From NCBI GenBank assembly GCA_963277665.1, contig OY728136.1, forward strand, positions 809,311,123 through 809,375,122: a DNA stretch of 64,000 nt. Reading direction: 5' to 3'. The notes under the pieces are model-generated. The model searched no databases. It was not told the DNA's origin and worked only from the letters and a program-made list of their open reading frames with translations. The position numbers were made by a program, and so were the translations under genes. The stretch is from Viscum album. Taxonomy: Eukaryota > Streptophyta > Magnoliopsida > Santalales > Viscaceae. Shown piece by piece: positions 13,701-24,882 of the stretch (within the stretch, counting starts at the first letter, position 1; each line of letters begins with the position of its first letter).

Positions 13701-14186
13701 AGTGAACTCTTTAGTTTAAGGTTAGAGACCATCTCTTCTTATGAGTATCACCTAGGTTAGGTCATAGAAATATTCTAAAGTAGGTTAATCTATCACTGAG
13801 GTTTGTTGGACCCTTCGAGGTTGGAAAACTGATCGAACCAGTGGCTTACTAGTAGGTGATTCCTCAATGATACCAGTAAATGAATGATGTATTTCATGTA
13901 TCTTAGATCTCCTGATACTATATAGACCCATCAAATTTATTTCAACCTGATGAGGTTGAGATGGATATGGATACTTCCTTCAAGGACTATCCCATTTGTA
14001 TTGTTGACCAGAGCATAAGACGCTATGATGTAGGTTAGTTACTTTAGTATGGGAGCTATGTAAGCACAACCGAGTACAGGAAAAGACATGGGAATGGAAA
14101 GTTGATATGCGAGCTCAGTGACCAGAGCTATTCTCTAACATTACCTCTTTACCATCAGATGTCCAACTTAGGTATGAGTTTCTTTA
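10730..14186 (+). pseudogene. Pol remnant of D: PR, RT, RNase H, IN, chromodomain
   Basis: Order is typical of chromoviruses. An aspartic protease remnant lies at about 10780-11130. Reverse transcriptase spans about 11340-11990: 11358-11600 holds the N-terminal 'YRIEPKKILELK' block, and 11715-11900 the palm with VIFDDILVFS, so the catalytic Asp pair survives. RNase H lies at about 12180-12600, recognisable by a decayed NYPMQDLELADVVHA block. The integrase zinc finger and core lie at about 12880-13600. The C-terminal tail at 14086-14186 reads KTWEWKVDMRAQ then PELF, the usual end of a chromodomain polyprotein, with one stop inside. Dozens of stops and shifts make it non-functional. Confidence 0.85.
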
Positions 14187-14198
14187 ATGAGGGGAGGT
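14187..14198 (+). other. Polypurine tract of D
   Basis: ATGAGGGGAGGT immediately precedes the 3' LTR start TGTAATGACCC. It would be the plus-strand primer. Confidence 0.75.
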
Positions 14199-17100
14199 TG
14201 TAATGACCCATATTTTCATGAAGGTATGAATCATTATTTTTTAAATTTGAAATCCTTAAACAACCCTAATATTGATTCCTAATCAATATAAGGATGTCAT
14301 GGGTGTGTACGCGGCACGTTCGAAGCACAGAGCCCTGAAATGGGAAGAATGGATTGGGTTTCATGATTTGTCTAAAACTAGGTGACCCATGGTGTAAGGT
14401 CATGTGGCTAGTTTCAAGTGTGGGACAGATCCATTCTGAATGGTTTTTGTATGGTTAGTCAACCTGTGTGCCTAACCATATGGTGTCCCCGAAATTAGTA
14501 GTGAACCAAGCATGGTTTTCACATGATTTAGCCGAACCATGGGAAAAACCGTGAGCCTATGTATTTTGAAGTAAAATTATCATTTTTTCCTCACTTAAGT
14601 TATAAACTTATTTTCATCTTCCATTTCTTCTTCCAATGTATGAATAGGGTTTACCTTTTGTTTTTATATTAAGAACACCTCAATATAGGAATTGAGCTAG
14701 ATCTCCCATCTGATGTTAGATCCTTGATTCGTTGGAAGCATCAGATACATCTTGATATTATCCCCTAGTCTCTTACCTATTATTTAGGTTATCTTATGAT
14801 TTGTTGCACTATTTAGGTAAAGGCTCATTTTCCCTATTTTTATGGCAGTATACCATTTCTCATATCTCTTAAAACCTACTTTAAATATGAGGCTGATATC
14901 AAGCGAGGTGTTGTCTATGGCCTTTAGGTAGGTGGTTATATTGTTTTCCCTTTGAGTTTTGTCATCTCGTAGCTATTTCAATGTTTCACACATTGGCTTC
15001 TACCAAGAAACCCATTTATATTGAGTTCTTCATGTTTCATTGATTTTTTTACCTTAAAACATGCCTATTTATTCCTTTTTAGTAGTTTAGAGGTTGTTGA
15101 TTTCATATATGGACACCCCATGGATGTGCCAAGTCAATTTTTCCCCTTAATAGTCAATTTCTTAATGGACTAGAACCCCTAATTATATTCTATATTATAT
15201 TTTAAATGATATTTCCCTTGATACATGAATATTAAATGGAACCCAAACCACCTCTTAGGTGTTTTAACCTTTTATAGTTGGAATTTTCCATATAGGAAAT
15301 TGCCTAGTTGCCCATGTCACCTCCCAAGTGACCACTTGATCCTTATAAATTAATTTCCATGTATTAATGAATTAAATGGTTTAATCAAGGGGTCTCTAAT
15401 GCATAATGGTTTCCCTTATTTGATTGAACTTTTTTAATTAAATGAAATGGTTTATGAAGTATGGTAAGTCCATGCCATTAATTATGATTAATTTTAATGT
15501 TTTTTTAAAGGTTGGGGATGAAGTCTCATTTATTATTTAAAGTAAAGCAAAAAACCTCTTTTAACTGGGTAGAGGGAGACCCATTACATAGCCTAAAGGC
15601 CCAATGGGCATTTAGCCAATTACATGGCCTGTAGGCCCAAATTTTTTACTCGAGGCCCATTATATGAATAGTACTGCTATAGTACTCTACCTGATATAGT
15701 ACTTCACAGTATCCACCACAGCTACAATACCCTGCTACCGCTATAGTGACCTACCGCCGCTACAGTGACCGTCGTTTCTATAGTGTCGTCGCTGCTATAG
15801 TGCTCTACAGTACTGATATAGTACCTGTGCCCAATGGGTTTTGAACCCCCATTTTTCATGTAGTATTACAGGGTGCTTACCACTAATCCAAACCCCAACT
15901 ACTTTGAATTGTAATGTTTTGAATTGAATTGAACTTGAAAAAAAACCTTTGAGAGGTATTTCTTCATGTGTTATGTTTTAAACATTAATATGCCTTATTT
16001 ATAATTATATTCTTGGTAAACATATTAAATGAGAGGTAATGCCTCATGTTTTGAATTATGAATATGCATAATACATTTTTATATATATAGGAAGGGAATG
16101 TGAGTTTTATGGGAGGTAATGCCCCATGCCAATTATAATTATGAATAAACCTTTGTATGGGATGTGATACGATGGTAAGGGGTGTTGAGCATGGTGTAAA
16201 ATCACACTCCCTTCCATTGGGTGTTGAGTATGGAATCTCACACCAGTGATACTATATGGTTGTTGGGATTCATGTGCCATGTACCATGATTAGAGTTATA
16301 ACATGATGGATCACTCACCATCTTGAGTGTTGTTTCATGAATTCGCACACTCTTCTTGGGATGTAGGACATATACCCTATTTCTTGAGCTTATATGATCT
16401 TTATACTTTCCAGGGATGACTCAGTTACACCCTGGTCCATTCGGCACTAGTATTCCAAGTATATGTCCACTTACATCCATATGTACTTCATTAATATAGG
16501 TGGATGATATATATTTATATTACTACTACATACATATGTAGTGATTGTTCAGACTTCCATTCTAGACATGAGATGAAGGAGGTAGACCCTCTAGGTGTCC
16601 TGCAGGAACCTGAGTGAGTTGTATATTTATTTCATCATTTTTTTACTATTCGGCTTATAACTAGAAACAATTTATTTATGAGCATTACTTGTAATGTGTG
16701 TAGACAACATTGATGGTGGCCTACTGAGATTTTTATCTCACACCCTACTCGAGATACCTATGGTACCTCAGAAGATTATTTGTTTTTAGGTAGTGATAAG
16801 GTCAAGTTCTCTAATACAGGTTGTTGGTATTCTTTCTTATAGTTATAGCTTATGAGAAGAGGATCAAGAATGGGCTCTAGATTCTTTTTGAGAGGATTTT
16901 TTATTTTTGTACTTTTTGTATATTAGGACTATATACATGTTTCCCTATTCCCTTTTTTATCATCATGTCATACATCCATGTATTAGGAACTTACTTATAG
17001 GATTTTGATTATATTATAAATTTTTTCTGTTTACTATCTTTTACTACTAATTTATTCAGTTATCTGTTTATGCTTCTGCATTTATTTGATTATATCTATT

Positions 17101-17299
17101 TACATATGATTTCTCTATTCTTTATTATTTTTTATATCCACTATGAAATTATTATTAGAGGGTATAGTCTCCCCACCGTACCTCCTTTACACCCTCTTTA
17201 TTAGTCGTTAGCCTATCGCATACAAGGAGGTGTACATAAGGCCATATGACCCACCAGATTGGGCGATGGTTTAAGTGGATCCTGGGTCGGGATGTTACA
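14199..17299 (+). repeat. 3' LTR of element D
   Basis: 3101 bp. Subtracting the SINE insertion (about 403 bp) leaves about 2698 bp, close to the 2709 bp of the 5' LTR. It starts TGTAATGACC and ends TGTTACA. Divergence from the 5' LTR is visible throughout, so the insertion is old. Confidence 0.9.
15504..15906 (-). mobile_element. tRNA-derived SINE inserted in D 3' LTR
   Basis: This segment is absent from the 5' LTR of D. On the minus strand its head at about 15835-15900 has a pol III A box (TGGATTAGTGG) and, 40-odd bases on, a B box (GGTTCAAAACC). The opposite end is a short A-run. It is flanked by a 14-bp target duplication with one mismatch (AATTTTAATGTTTT at 15490, AATTGTAATGTTTT at 15907). 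The body contains GC-richer tandem units with CTATAGTG or CTACAGTG. The tail resembles a second copy at 29350-29660. Confidence 0.8.
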
Positions 17300-20174
17300 G
17301 ACAAGACCATGTAGTTTAACATCATATATAAAAGATTTATAGGAAAAAGGTTCGCATTAAATGAATGGTGTGGGACTTATTCCAAGGTATCCTAAGAAAA
17401 TTGGAAGGGATGTGGCCTCCCAAGTTGGATATGACCCTATTGGGAATGTTTCCTAGAGAGAATAAGGTTAGTTTTTGGGTTTTGAGTTTGAAACTCGTGT
17501 ATTATTCCTACATATCCCATTTGGTTGGGAATAAAATCACTTGTAGTTAGTATTTAGGTCGAAGACCCACACCTATGAAGGTCCTTTAAAGGATTGTCTC
17601 ACATGGAATGCGACCCATTGAGGGGATTGAGTTTGGTTTTATACCGAATTGTAGGCACTTTGAATTGATTCATTATGAATATGTCCCCTTTTAAGATCAA
17701 GGAATGATTTTAGGGCTTATACCATATAGTAGTATTCCCTGGTAGTTGTATACATGGATTCGAGGACCCATGACTATAGAGGCCCTCTGAAGGAAGTTGA
17801 GAGGAAGATCCGAAAAAATATTCTCTACCGAGACATTCATATAACCATATGGATTTCATGACTATAAATAGACTATAATACCACATGAGTCATAATAAAT
17901 TGTAAAAAACAATAGTAAATAGATGATCTAGATACCCACATGATCCTTCTTCTGTTGATGGAAGAGGTTAGGGCTATGGGATAAGAAGAAAGGGCTTAAT
18001 GTGCCCATCTTCTCTCCCATTTTCATAACCAAGATAATCACATCTAACCACTATACTTGATAAATACCATTAGAAAATCCAAAGGCTTACTTTAGGAGGG
18101 ATTACCTACACATGGTTTTATATAATATAGGAGGATAAGCCACTAACCCTCAAAGGAAAAATAAAGTGTGATCCTCTCCCTCCCTATCTGGAATCGGAGG
18201 TCCTTGGTCTCAGAGAAGACATGAGAGACACAAGGCCTTATCCCTCATGTATGAGATTATAAGGTCCCTAGAAATACCCCTAGGGTTAGGATCCTCATGT
18301 CTGAAGGGATTCATAAATTCACACAACCCAAGGACCCTACTTGTTTGGTAGTTCATGTGAAAGAGAACTCTAACTGAAGGAATTCATAATCGAAAGAAAG
18401 ACACACTGATGTGTCTATCACCATCAATGTGAAAGTATAATGGATTAAGTTGAGGATTTGGCTTGGTATACCTCATATGGGAGACCCAATGAAAGATGTT
18501 TCATTCCATTGGTGATATTAAATAGGGATTAAAGTAGGCTCGCACAGGTGAATGTAGGTTGAGGCAAAGGGGTCTTGTATAGGGTGAATTTTGGGCGGAT
18601 TATCAGTGATTTCTATAGGGTAGGTCTATGTAATCTATATATGACTTCTAGATGATGGAAAAACTGGGTGACAACACTTGGGATATACCATTCTATAGGA
18701 TCCAAGGTTATCCTCAGGTGTCTCAATATGGGTCTAATGTAGTTCTCAGGTTTAGGAGGGGGTCTTTTTTCTAGTCTTTATTGATTTGGGGGAGTGGTTC
18801 CTTAAAAAATAATCTTATGATTCACACACTAAGGGGTCTTTGATCTCACTATCCCTCTATTATTCCCTCTTCTTTGGGGTTTTTGAGAGATACTGGTATG
18901 ATTTTTAGGACTTGGAATAAGGACTAGGGTGAGTAGAGATTTGATACTTATCTGGGTTTTTTCATCATAAAAATGAAGAGGCTCGGTGTCCTATTTATAG
19001 GAAAACATGGGACCCTAGTCAAAGGAGGTCATTCGCATAGGTATTCCTTGCAAGTACCAATAATAGGTGTTGCACGCAAGTGTGTATTTTCCTACTGGAA
19101 CTATGATGAGGATCTCAAATTATAGTAATTTAGGGGTTTGGTTGGGGATTACACCCAAGAGGATTCCCATGTTTTCTAGAACTATGAGGAATGTTTCAAC
19201 TTATGGTGATTTGGAATGAGAGGTGGAGTTTTATATGTCACAACACAAAATTTCCTCAACCCATCTTGAAAATTTCATGGTGTGGATCTCTAATTTTCAT
19301 GGGGGATGGTGATAGTAATGAAGGGTCTATGATAGAGGTCTGGGGCCACATCTTGATATTGATCCAGAGTAGGGTTTCGGGGGTGTAGGGCCTATGGTAT
19401 GGACCAGTGGGTTCTCCTAAGTGGCTCACCCAAGTATTGGTTTCTTAGGTATGGCTCACCTAGGTATGGTTCACCCTTTTGGATCACTAAGGTATGGGTC
19501 ACCTAGGTACAACTCACCCAAGTATGTATGGAATACTTGGGTGGAAGTGCTATGTGACCAAAGTCATCTCCTCACTTCATCATCTGACCACTCATTCATC
19601 CTCTGAAAATTTGAGGTAGGGTATATTTATAGACTGTCTGGAGGACCTGTGTGGATGGACTTTCATGGGGGCCTTGATCGAAGGGGATGCATGAGGGACT
19701 TATGCGAATGGGTTATGATAATGGCCTACGTACTGACACAAATTATGTTGTAAAATTTTTCTAACTTTTGATGGCCATAAATTTTGATCCATAAGTCTAT
19801 TTGGGCTATGAAACTAGTAAAATCCAAGCTTGTGAATTTAACTACACTTCTTTATATGGTGTATACACCAAAAAGTTTTCAGATGACTTAAAAAAAATTA
19901 TTTTAAATGTTTTGATTCCTTTTTATTAATGATTTTTAGGAATCTGTATCGTGCTCCTGGAAGGGAGGTTCTCTCCACTATGTCACCATATTGGGAAGAA
20001 TTTATAAGGAAAATGTATCCTTAATTTTGGAGTACACTTGTGGAAAATTTAAATTCAACTTGCATCTTCTTCTGACATGGAGACACATCTCTACTCAAAC
20101 TTGAAATTTTTTGCCTAAATGAGGATAATATCATTGAACATGAAAATAGTTTCAAGGAATACTTTTTTTGATGT
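17300..20174. repeat. Unclassified repeat, right part
   Basis: Continuation of 5098-5830 after element D. No RT, transposase or other domain is recognised, and ORFs up to about 65 codons look like chance. It has internal echoes: the phrase around 17560-17600 recurs in diverged form at 17758-17800. A short minisatellite lies at 19420-19530. It could be a solo LTR or LTR fragment of another retrotransposon; no ends could be proven. Confidence 0.4.
19420..19530 (+). repeat. Short degenerate tandem repeat
   Basis: Five or six diverged units built on GGTATGGCTCACCTA occur in about 110 bp. No function is apparent. Confidence 0.6.
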
Positions 20175-20671
20175 CAACAATAATGGTACATTTAGTTGAA
20201 AAGAAATGATACTTTTAAAAAAATTGGAATTTTTCACTATTCGCTAAAAAATAAATCGTTTAGAAAAATCCTAAAAATTTATCTTAAGATAATATTCACA
20301 TGCTGATTTTAAAAATTTTATTTATTTCATCAATTTAAATTACTAAAAATGGTAGAAATTAATTATAAATTTCTTGTGCAAAAATGTGATAAAACCAATT
20401 TTTGAAGAAAACATATTTTTAAAGCATAAAAAGGATTTACTAAAAATTTAGTACTTATTTAGTGTAAATTAATAAATAAATTTTTATTAATAAAAATATT
20501 TACATATTTTTATAATAAATTGTTCAGTACTATTCATGCCTTTTAATTTAACATCTAAGTTATAATAGTTTACTAAATCTCTTGTCATATAGACTCAAGG
20601 TTCATGTAAGGTAATCTATCAAATATTTCATGTTTTATTTGAAAGAAAATACATATAAAATCTTGGGGTGT
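20175..20671 (-). mobile_element. LTR of family A (LTR1), right piece
   Basis: Matches 39240-39713 collinearly, ending GGGGTGTTAGA; on the minus strand this is the LTR start after a decayed purine tract. It borders the INT1 interior and so is the 3' LTR of a minus-strand element. Confidence 0.7.
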
Positions 20672-23600
20672 TAGATTCTAACCTCATTAAAATAAATTTT
20701 TACCTTGAAATTCCATCACTCTACTAAAAAAAATATAATATCTCTATTTCGTAGTATCCACTAGTTATCATGTAGCTTCTTAAAATTCTTGATTCCTCCA
20801 AAGAACGTTAAACGGGTTAGTATTCCTGTTTTTTAGAAAATTATCTCAATGATCCAAAATGTATACCAATTTTTATTCATAATAAATATAATTCTACAAT
20901 GTTATAATCTCTAATTTTAGTATATGTGAAGGATTGGTTATGCACTTCCTTAAGAAGGATACATGAACACCTCATGAACTTGAGAGAGGTTTGGTGGGAG
21001 TGTCGAGCAATAAGTTACAGTCCCTACTTGATCAAGAATCTCAAAGTAACCAATATACCTAGGGATCATATTTATTTTATTTTTAAATATCATAACCTTA
21101 TTCAATAGAGAAATTCAAAGGAAAACCTTCTATATTACTTCAAAATATGGATCTCACTAATGATTTTCAACATAACTCTTATATCAAATCTAAGCTATCT
21201 TGATGTGCTGGTGAATGGATTTAACCTTCTATTTTATTTTTTCAACTATCTTAGGTTCCAATATATTTCTTTATCTAAATTTATCCCATTGTATAATAGT
21301 TTTACACTTCTTTATATAGAAGGATTCATAAGGATCCATCTAAATTCATGAGTGAAATCTTTTATTTTAAGAAAACTTGACTAGAGGAATGTTTTAATCC
21401 CAAAAACCTCTAAATTATATAGAATAAGATCTCAAAATATACTCCAGGGTTTTAATAGTCCTCTTATGATGACCATATATATTAGTATGATAAGAAGTAT
21501 TAAAGCACAACTAGGTATCTAGACCTTACTAAAGACTTCTCTATAACTTCAAGGTAAACCTTAGATCCCGATCAGATATAATATAATGTGGTGCCCCATG
21601 TAACATTATAACTTACTTAAGGTATATCCTAGAAAGTTGATCAAGAGAGGAATTTTATCTAATATAAATTAAGTGAACTGGATTCATATGATTATCAACT
21701 AAAACCCCAATATCATTATCTCATTTTGATGTTTTGGAGATTCTAAAGATGAAATCCATAGTGATGTTTTCTCATTTCCATTATGGTATGGGCAATGGTT
21801 ATAAAATCTCATTATACCTATGTCTCTTATAATTAACTTACTAACATACTAAGCACTGAGACACATACTCTATAATATCTCTCTTTATGATGTCCCATCA
21901 AAAATACTATTTCAGATATCAATACATCTTCATTTATCCAGGATGAATAGAGAATAATGATTTATGAGGTTATTCTAACAATTCCTTATTTAAGTCTGGT
22001 ATTGATGAGACACATACTCATTTTTTAACCATATAATTTCATCATAATTTAGGTTTAACTCATGAATATTTATCACCTTTCTTTTATGATCTACATACTA
22101 CTTCTACACCGCTTTAAACTTCACATGGATAAATGGGTGAACACACATTTTAGAAAGATGGTATTTCTCCCCTTGATTCAACATTTCAAGGTCCATACTT
22201 TGAAAATATATAAATATTGGGTCTTTTGTGATCCTCTTCATTGATAAGATAAAATGACCCTTTCAACTTAGAGCATCATTCACCTTATTCTCTTTCTGAT
22301 TATGGAAATGTATTAAGAAGTTATAATATTTAATCAAATCTAACCATATTATATGGTGAAAATTTAACTATTTTTATGTGAATATATGATTTAAACTTTT
22401 ATAATCATTATATATGTATCACCTTTCTCCAAAAACATAGTACCTCTAAATATTTAATGCAAACATTACCATTTCTAACCCCAAATAATGAATCTGGTAA
22501 TTTTTTTTCATGAACAATCAATTAGCATGAGGTTTAAGATATCACACTATCATGATCCATAATAATATATCCCATATATTTTTTAAATAAATATCTATAA
22601 ATCACAAACCTTTATCCACTATAGGATAGTGTGAGGATAAGTTCACTAACAAACCTTCTCTTCAGTTCCTTAAAATTTTCTTCACATTCATTAGTCCATA
22701 GGAACTTAAATCCCTTTCAAGTTAACTTGGTGAATATTCCATCATAAATCTTTCAAAAATAATTGATAATATTCAAAAAAATCTAAGAAAACTAGGGATT
22801 TCAGTCATAGTGGTTGGTCTGGGCCAATGTTCACTAACTTTTATCTTTGATGTATCCACTAATATACCCTCTATTGAGATTATATGACCCAAAAATAAAA
22901 CTTTATATAGATAGAATTTATATTTGATAAATATTTCATACAAATTATCATTCCTTGGGGTCTTCAGTATAATCCTCAAGTGATTTATATGTTCTTACTT
23001 TCACTTGGAATATATAAAAATATCATTAATAAAGACTACCAAAAACTGATCAAGGTAAAATTTAAATACCCTATTCATTAAATCCATGAAGATAGTTTGA
23101 GAATTATAATACCAATTGGAATAACTATAAATTCATATATTTTATGCCTCAAATGGAAAGTTTTCTTGGGAATTTCTTCATTTTTTACCCTCAACTAATA
23201 GTATCTAGATCAATGATCAATTTTGTAATAATATTAATCTCCTCATAATCTATCAATCAAATCATCATTACAGGGTAAAGGATTATTATTACTGATAGTT
23301 ATATTGTTAAGTTCTTGAAAATCAATATAAAGACACATTTATCCATATTTATTCGTAAGAAAATAAAGGTCCACCCCATGGTGATGCACTTTGATGAATA
23401 AATCCCTTATCAAGATTCTCATATATTTTATTCTTTAATTCATGTAGCTCAATTAAGTTAATTCTATATAAATTATTTGAAAAAGGTGTATCATTGGGTA
23501 TGAGTTCTATTGAAAACTCAACTTTGTGATTTGAAGTAATACTAGGTAAATATTTAGGAAATACATCAAAAGAATCTCATACAATAGGAATATATTCAAT

Positions 23601-24882
23601 GTTGAGTTTCTCCCCAACCATATAAGATATATATTCACTTTTAATAATAATCACAACCCATGAAATGGATGTAATTTCTATTGTAAGTTTATATTTATCC
23701 TTATACTAATATAAAATCACATTTTGGTTTAAAATATCAAATGTTACTTCCCTTACACAGAAATTGATATGGGATTTATATAAATAAAGTCAATCCATTA
23801 CCAAAATAACATCAATCCCACTAAAGGAAGAATAATAATATTTTTACAAGTCACATTCTTACAAAATTTACAATTAAATGCCTATCTATTGAGGGTATTA
23901 TAAGTGTGCATTAACCATCATGATCTAATTAAATGATTGACATGGCATGGACCCTTCCTTGGTCTAGGAGTTAGATATTGGAATATGGAATTGACTTGGA
24001 TAATTACCCAGTTCCCCACATATAAGACATAAAATTTCATGGAAATTATATACTCTATTCCCTTAACACTCACTTATAAAAAATCTTCCCCTTCCATTGA
24101 TACATTCTTCAGGGTGATTTTTTCCATAGTCTCAACATGAATGGAATTAAACTTTTTTCCTTCATGATAATTTCTACCTTAACTTCCATAAAAGTCTATT
24201 TCCCACTTATTTGAAATGTTATGAAACTCACCTATATTTTTATTTTTATTTATAAATCATGATATTTGATTATTCATAATCATAATGTTTTTTCATCCAT
24301 CTAATTTCAAAATAAATATATCAAGACTAAAATCATTTCATCATCTGTCACATCTAGTGTTAACATGATTCCTACTGGTTCTATCCATTAACTAAAACTA
24401 AATCATAGTGTGAGAAACAATTATGAGTAATCGTATAAACATATAAAATCATTAATAGGATTTCTAAATAAAGTCACTTTATTTTCAACCTATGATTCCT
24501 TAGGTTTAACCTAGGTTATCTATGGTCATTATCTATAAAAATCCTTCATAATGGTTCTTAAAGAAAATGAAAATCAACTAAATAATATCCCTTGATAGTC
24601 CCAAACTAGGTGCATAGTAATGTATTATTAATCTTCAACCAGAATGATGGATAATATATACTCAACCAACTCTTTTTAGGTTTATTAATCCTATAAACAT
24701 ATGTACTAAAACCATATCCACTGGTAGTAACTAAATAGGGGTTTATTTTCTTAGGGAAACCACACTCCTTTATTTACTATAACTTAGGATGGTCTTCTAT
24801 ACTTAGGTTTATACTAACAGTTCTCACTAAATTTTTCTCATACTAGTTTCCAAAAGTTAATACACTTTTCCTATAATACTAA
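20672..24882 (-). pseudogene. Chromovirus A interior INT1: decayed gag-pol
   Basis: Read on the minus strand from right to left. The decayed primer site is at about 24870-24881. A gag zinc-knuckle remnant CLICGELGNYPSQ lies near 24000-24040, followed by a protease region. RT spans about 22775-23500: 22773-22979 contains LGHIISIEGILVDTSKIKV, and 23005-23050 reads [10 protein letters not shown], so the catalytic Asp pair has become Asn-Asp. RNase H comes next. The integrase core at about 21550-21640 reads LHGAPHYIISDRD. The chromodomain end at 20750-20860 keeps VLWRNQEF and EAT. There are many stops. The interior is shorter than usual, probably because part of gag is gone. Confidence 0.8.
24870..24881 (-). 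other. Decayed primer-binding site of INT1
   Basis: The minus strand reads TAGTATTATAGG, 8 of 12 positions matching TGGTATCAGAGC, at the expected junction of interior and 5' LTR. Confidence 0.4.

Larger units (their letters stand above)
5831..17299 (+). mobile_element. Ty3/gypsy chromovirus D, complete but decayed
   Basis: A full LTR retrotransposon with two LTRs (5831-8539 and 14199-17299), a primer-binding site at 8543, gag, protease, RT, RNase H, integrase, a chromodomain-like tail, and a polypurine tract at 14187-14198. Both LTRs run from TGTAA to TGTTACA. Many in-frame TAG and TGA codons at expected Gln, Arg or Trp positions suggest long silencing with C-to-T decay. The flanks do not give a clean 5-bp duplication (AACCA left, GACAA right; GACAA also occurs at 5823-5827). 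It is inserted in the unclassified repeat. Confidence 0.9.

Noticed and set aside
15835..15905. Possible tRNA gene on the minus strand
   Set aside because: Only A and B boxes are present with no convincing cloverleaf, and it lies at the head of a SINE with a target duplication.
19191..19606. Two 60-65 codon plus-strand ORFs as host genes
   Set aside because: Low complexity, one over a minisatellite, no recognisable domain, inside a repeat.
5098..20161. 11-bp flanks TTCAAAGAATA/TTCAAGGAATA as proof of a Mutator-like transposon
   Set aside because: No terminal inverted repeats next to the flanks; AT-rich 11-mers of this type can match by chance.
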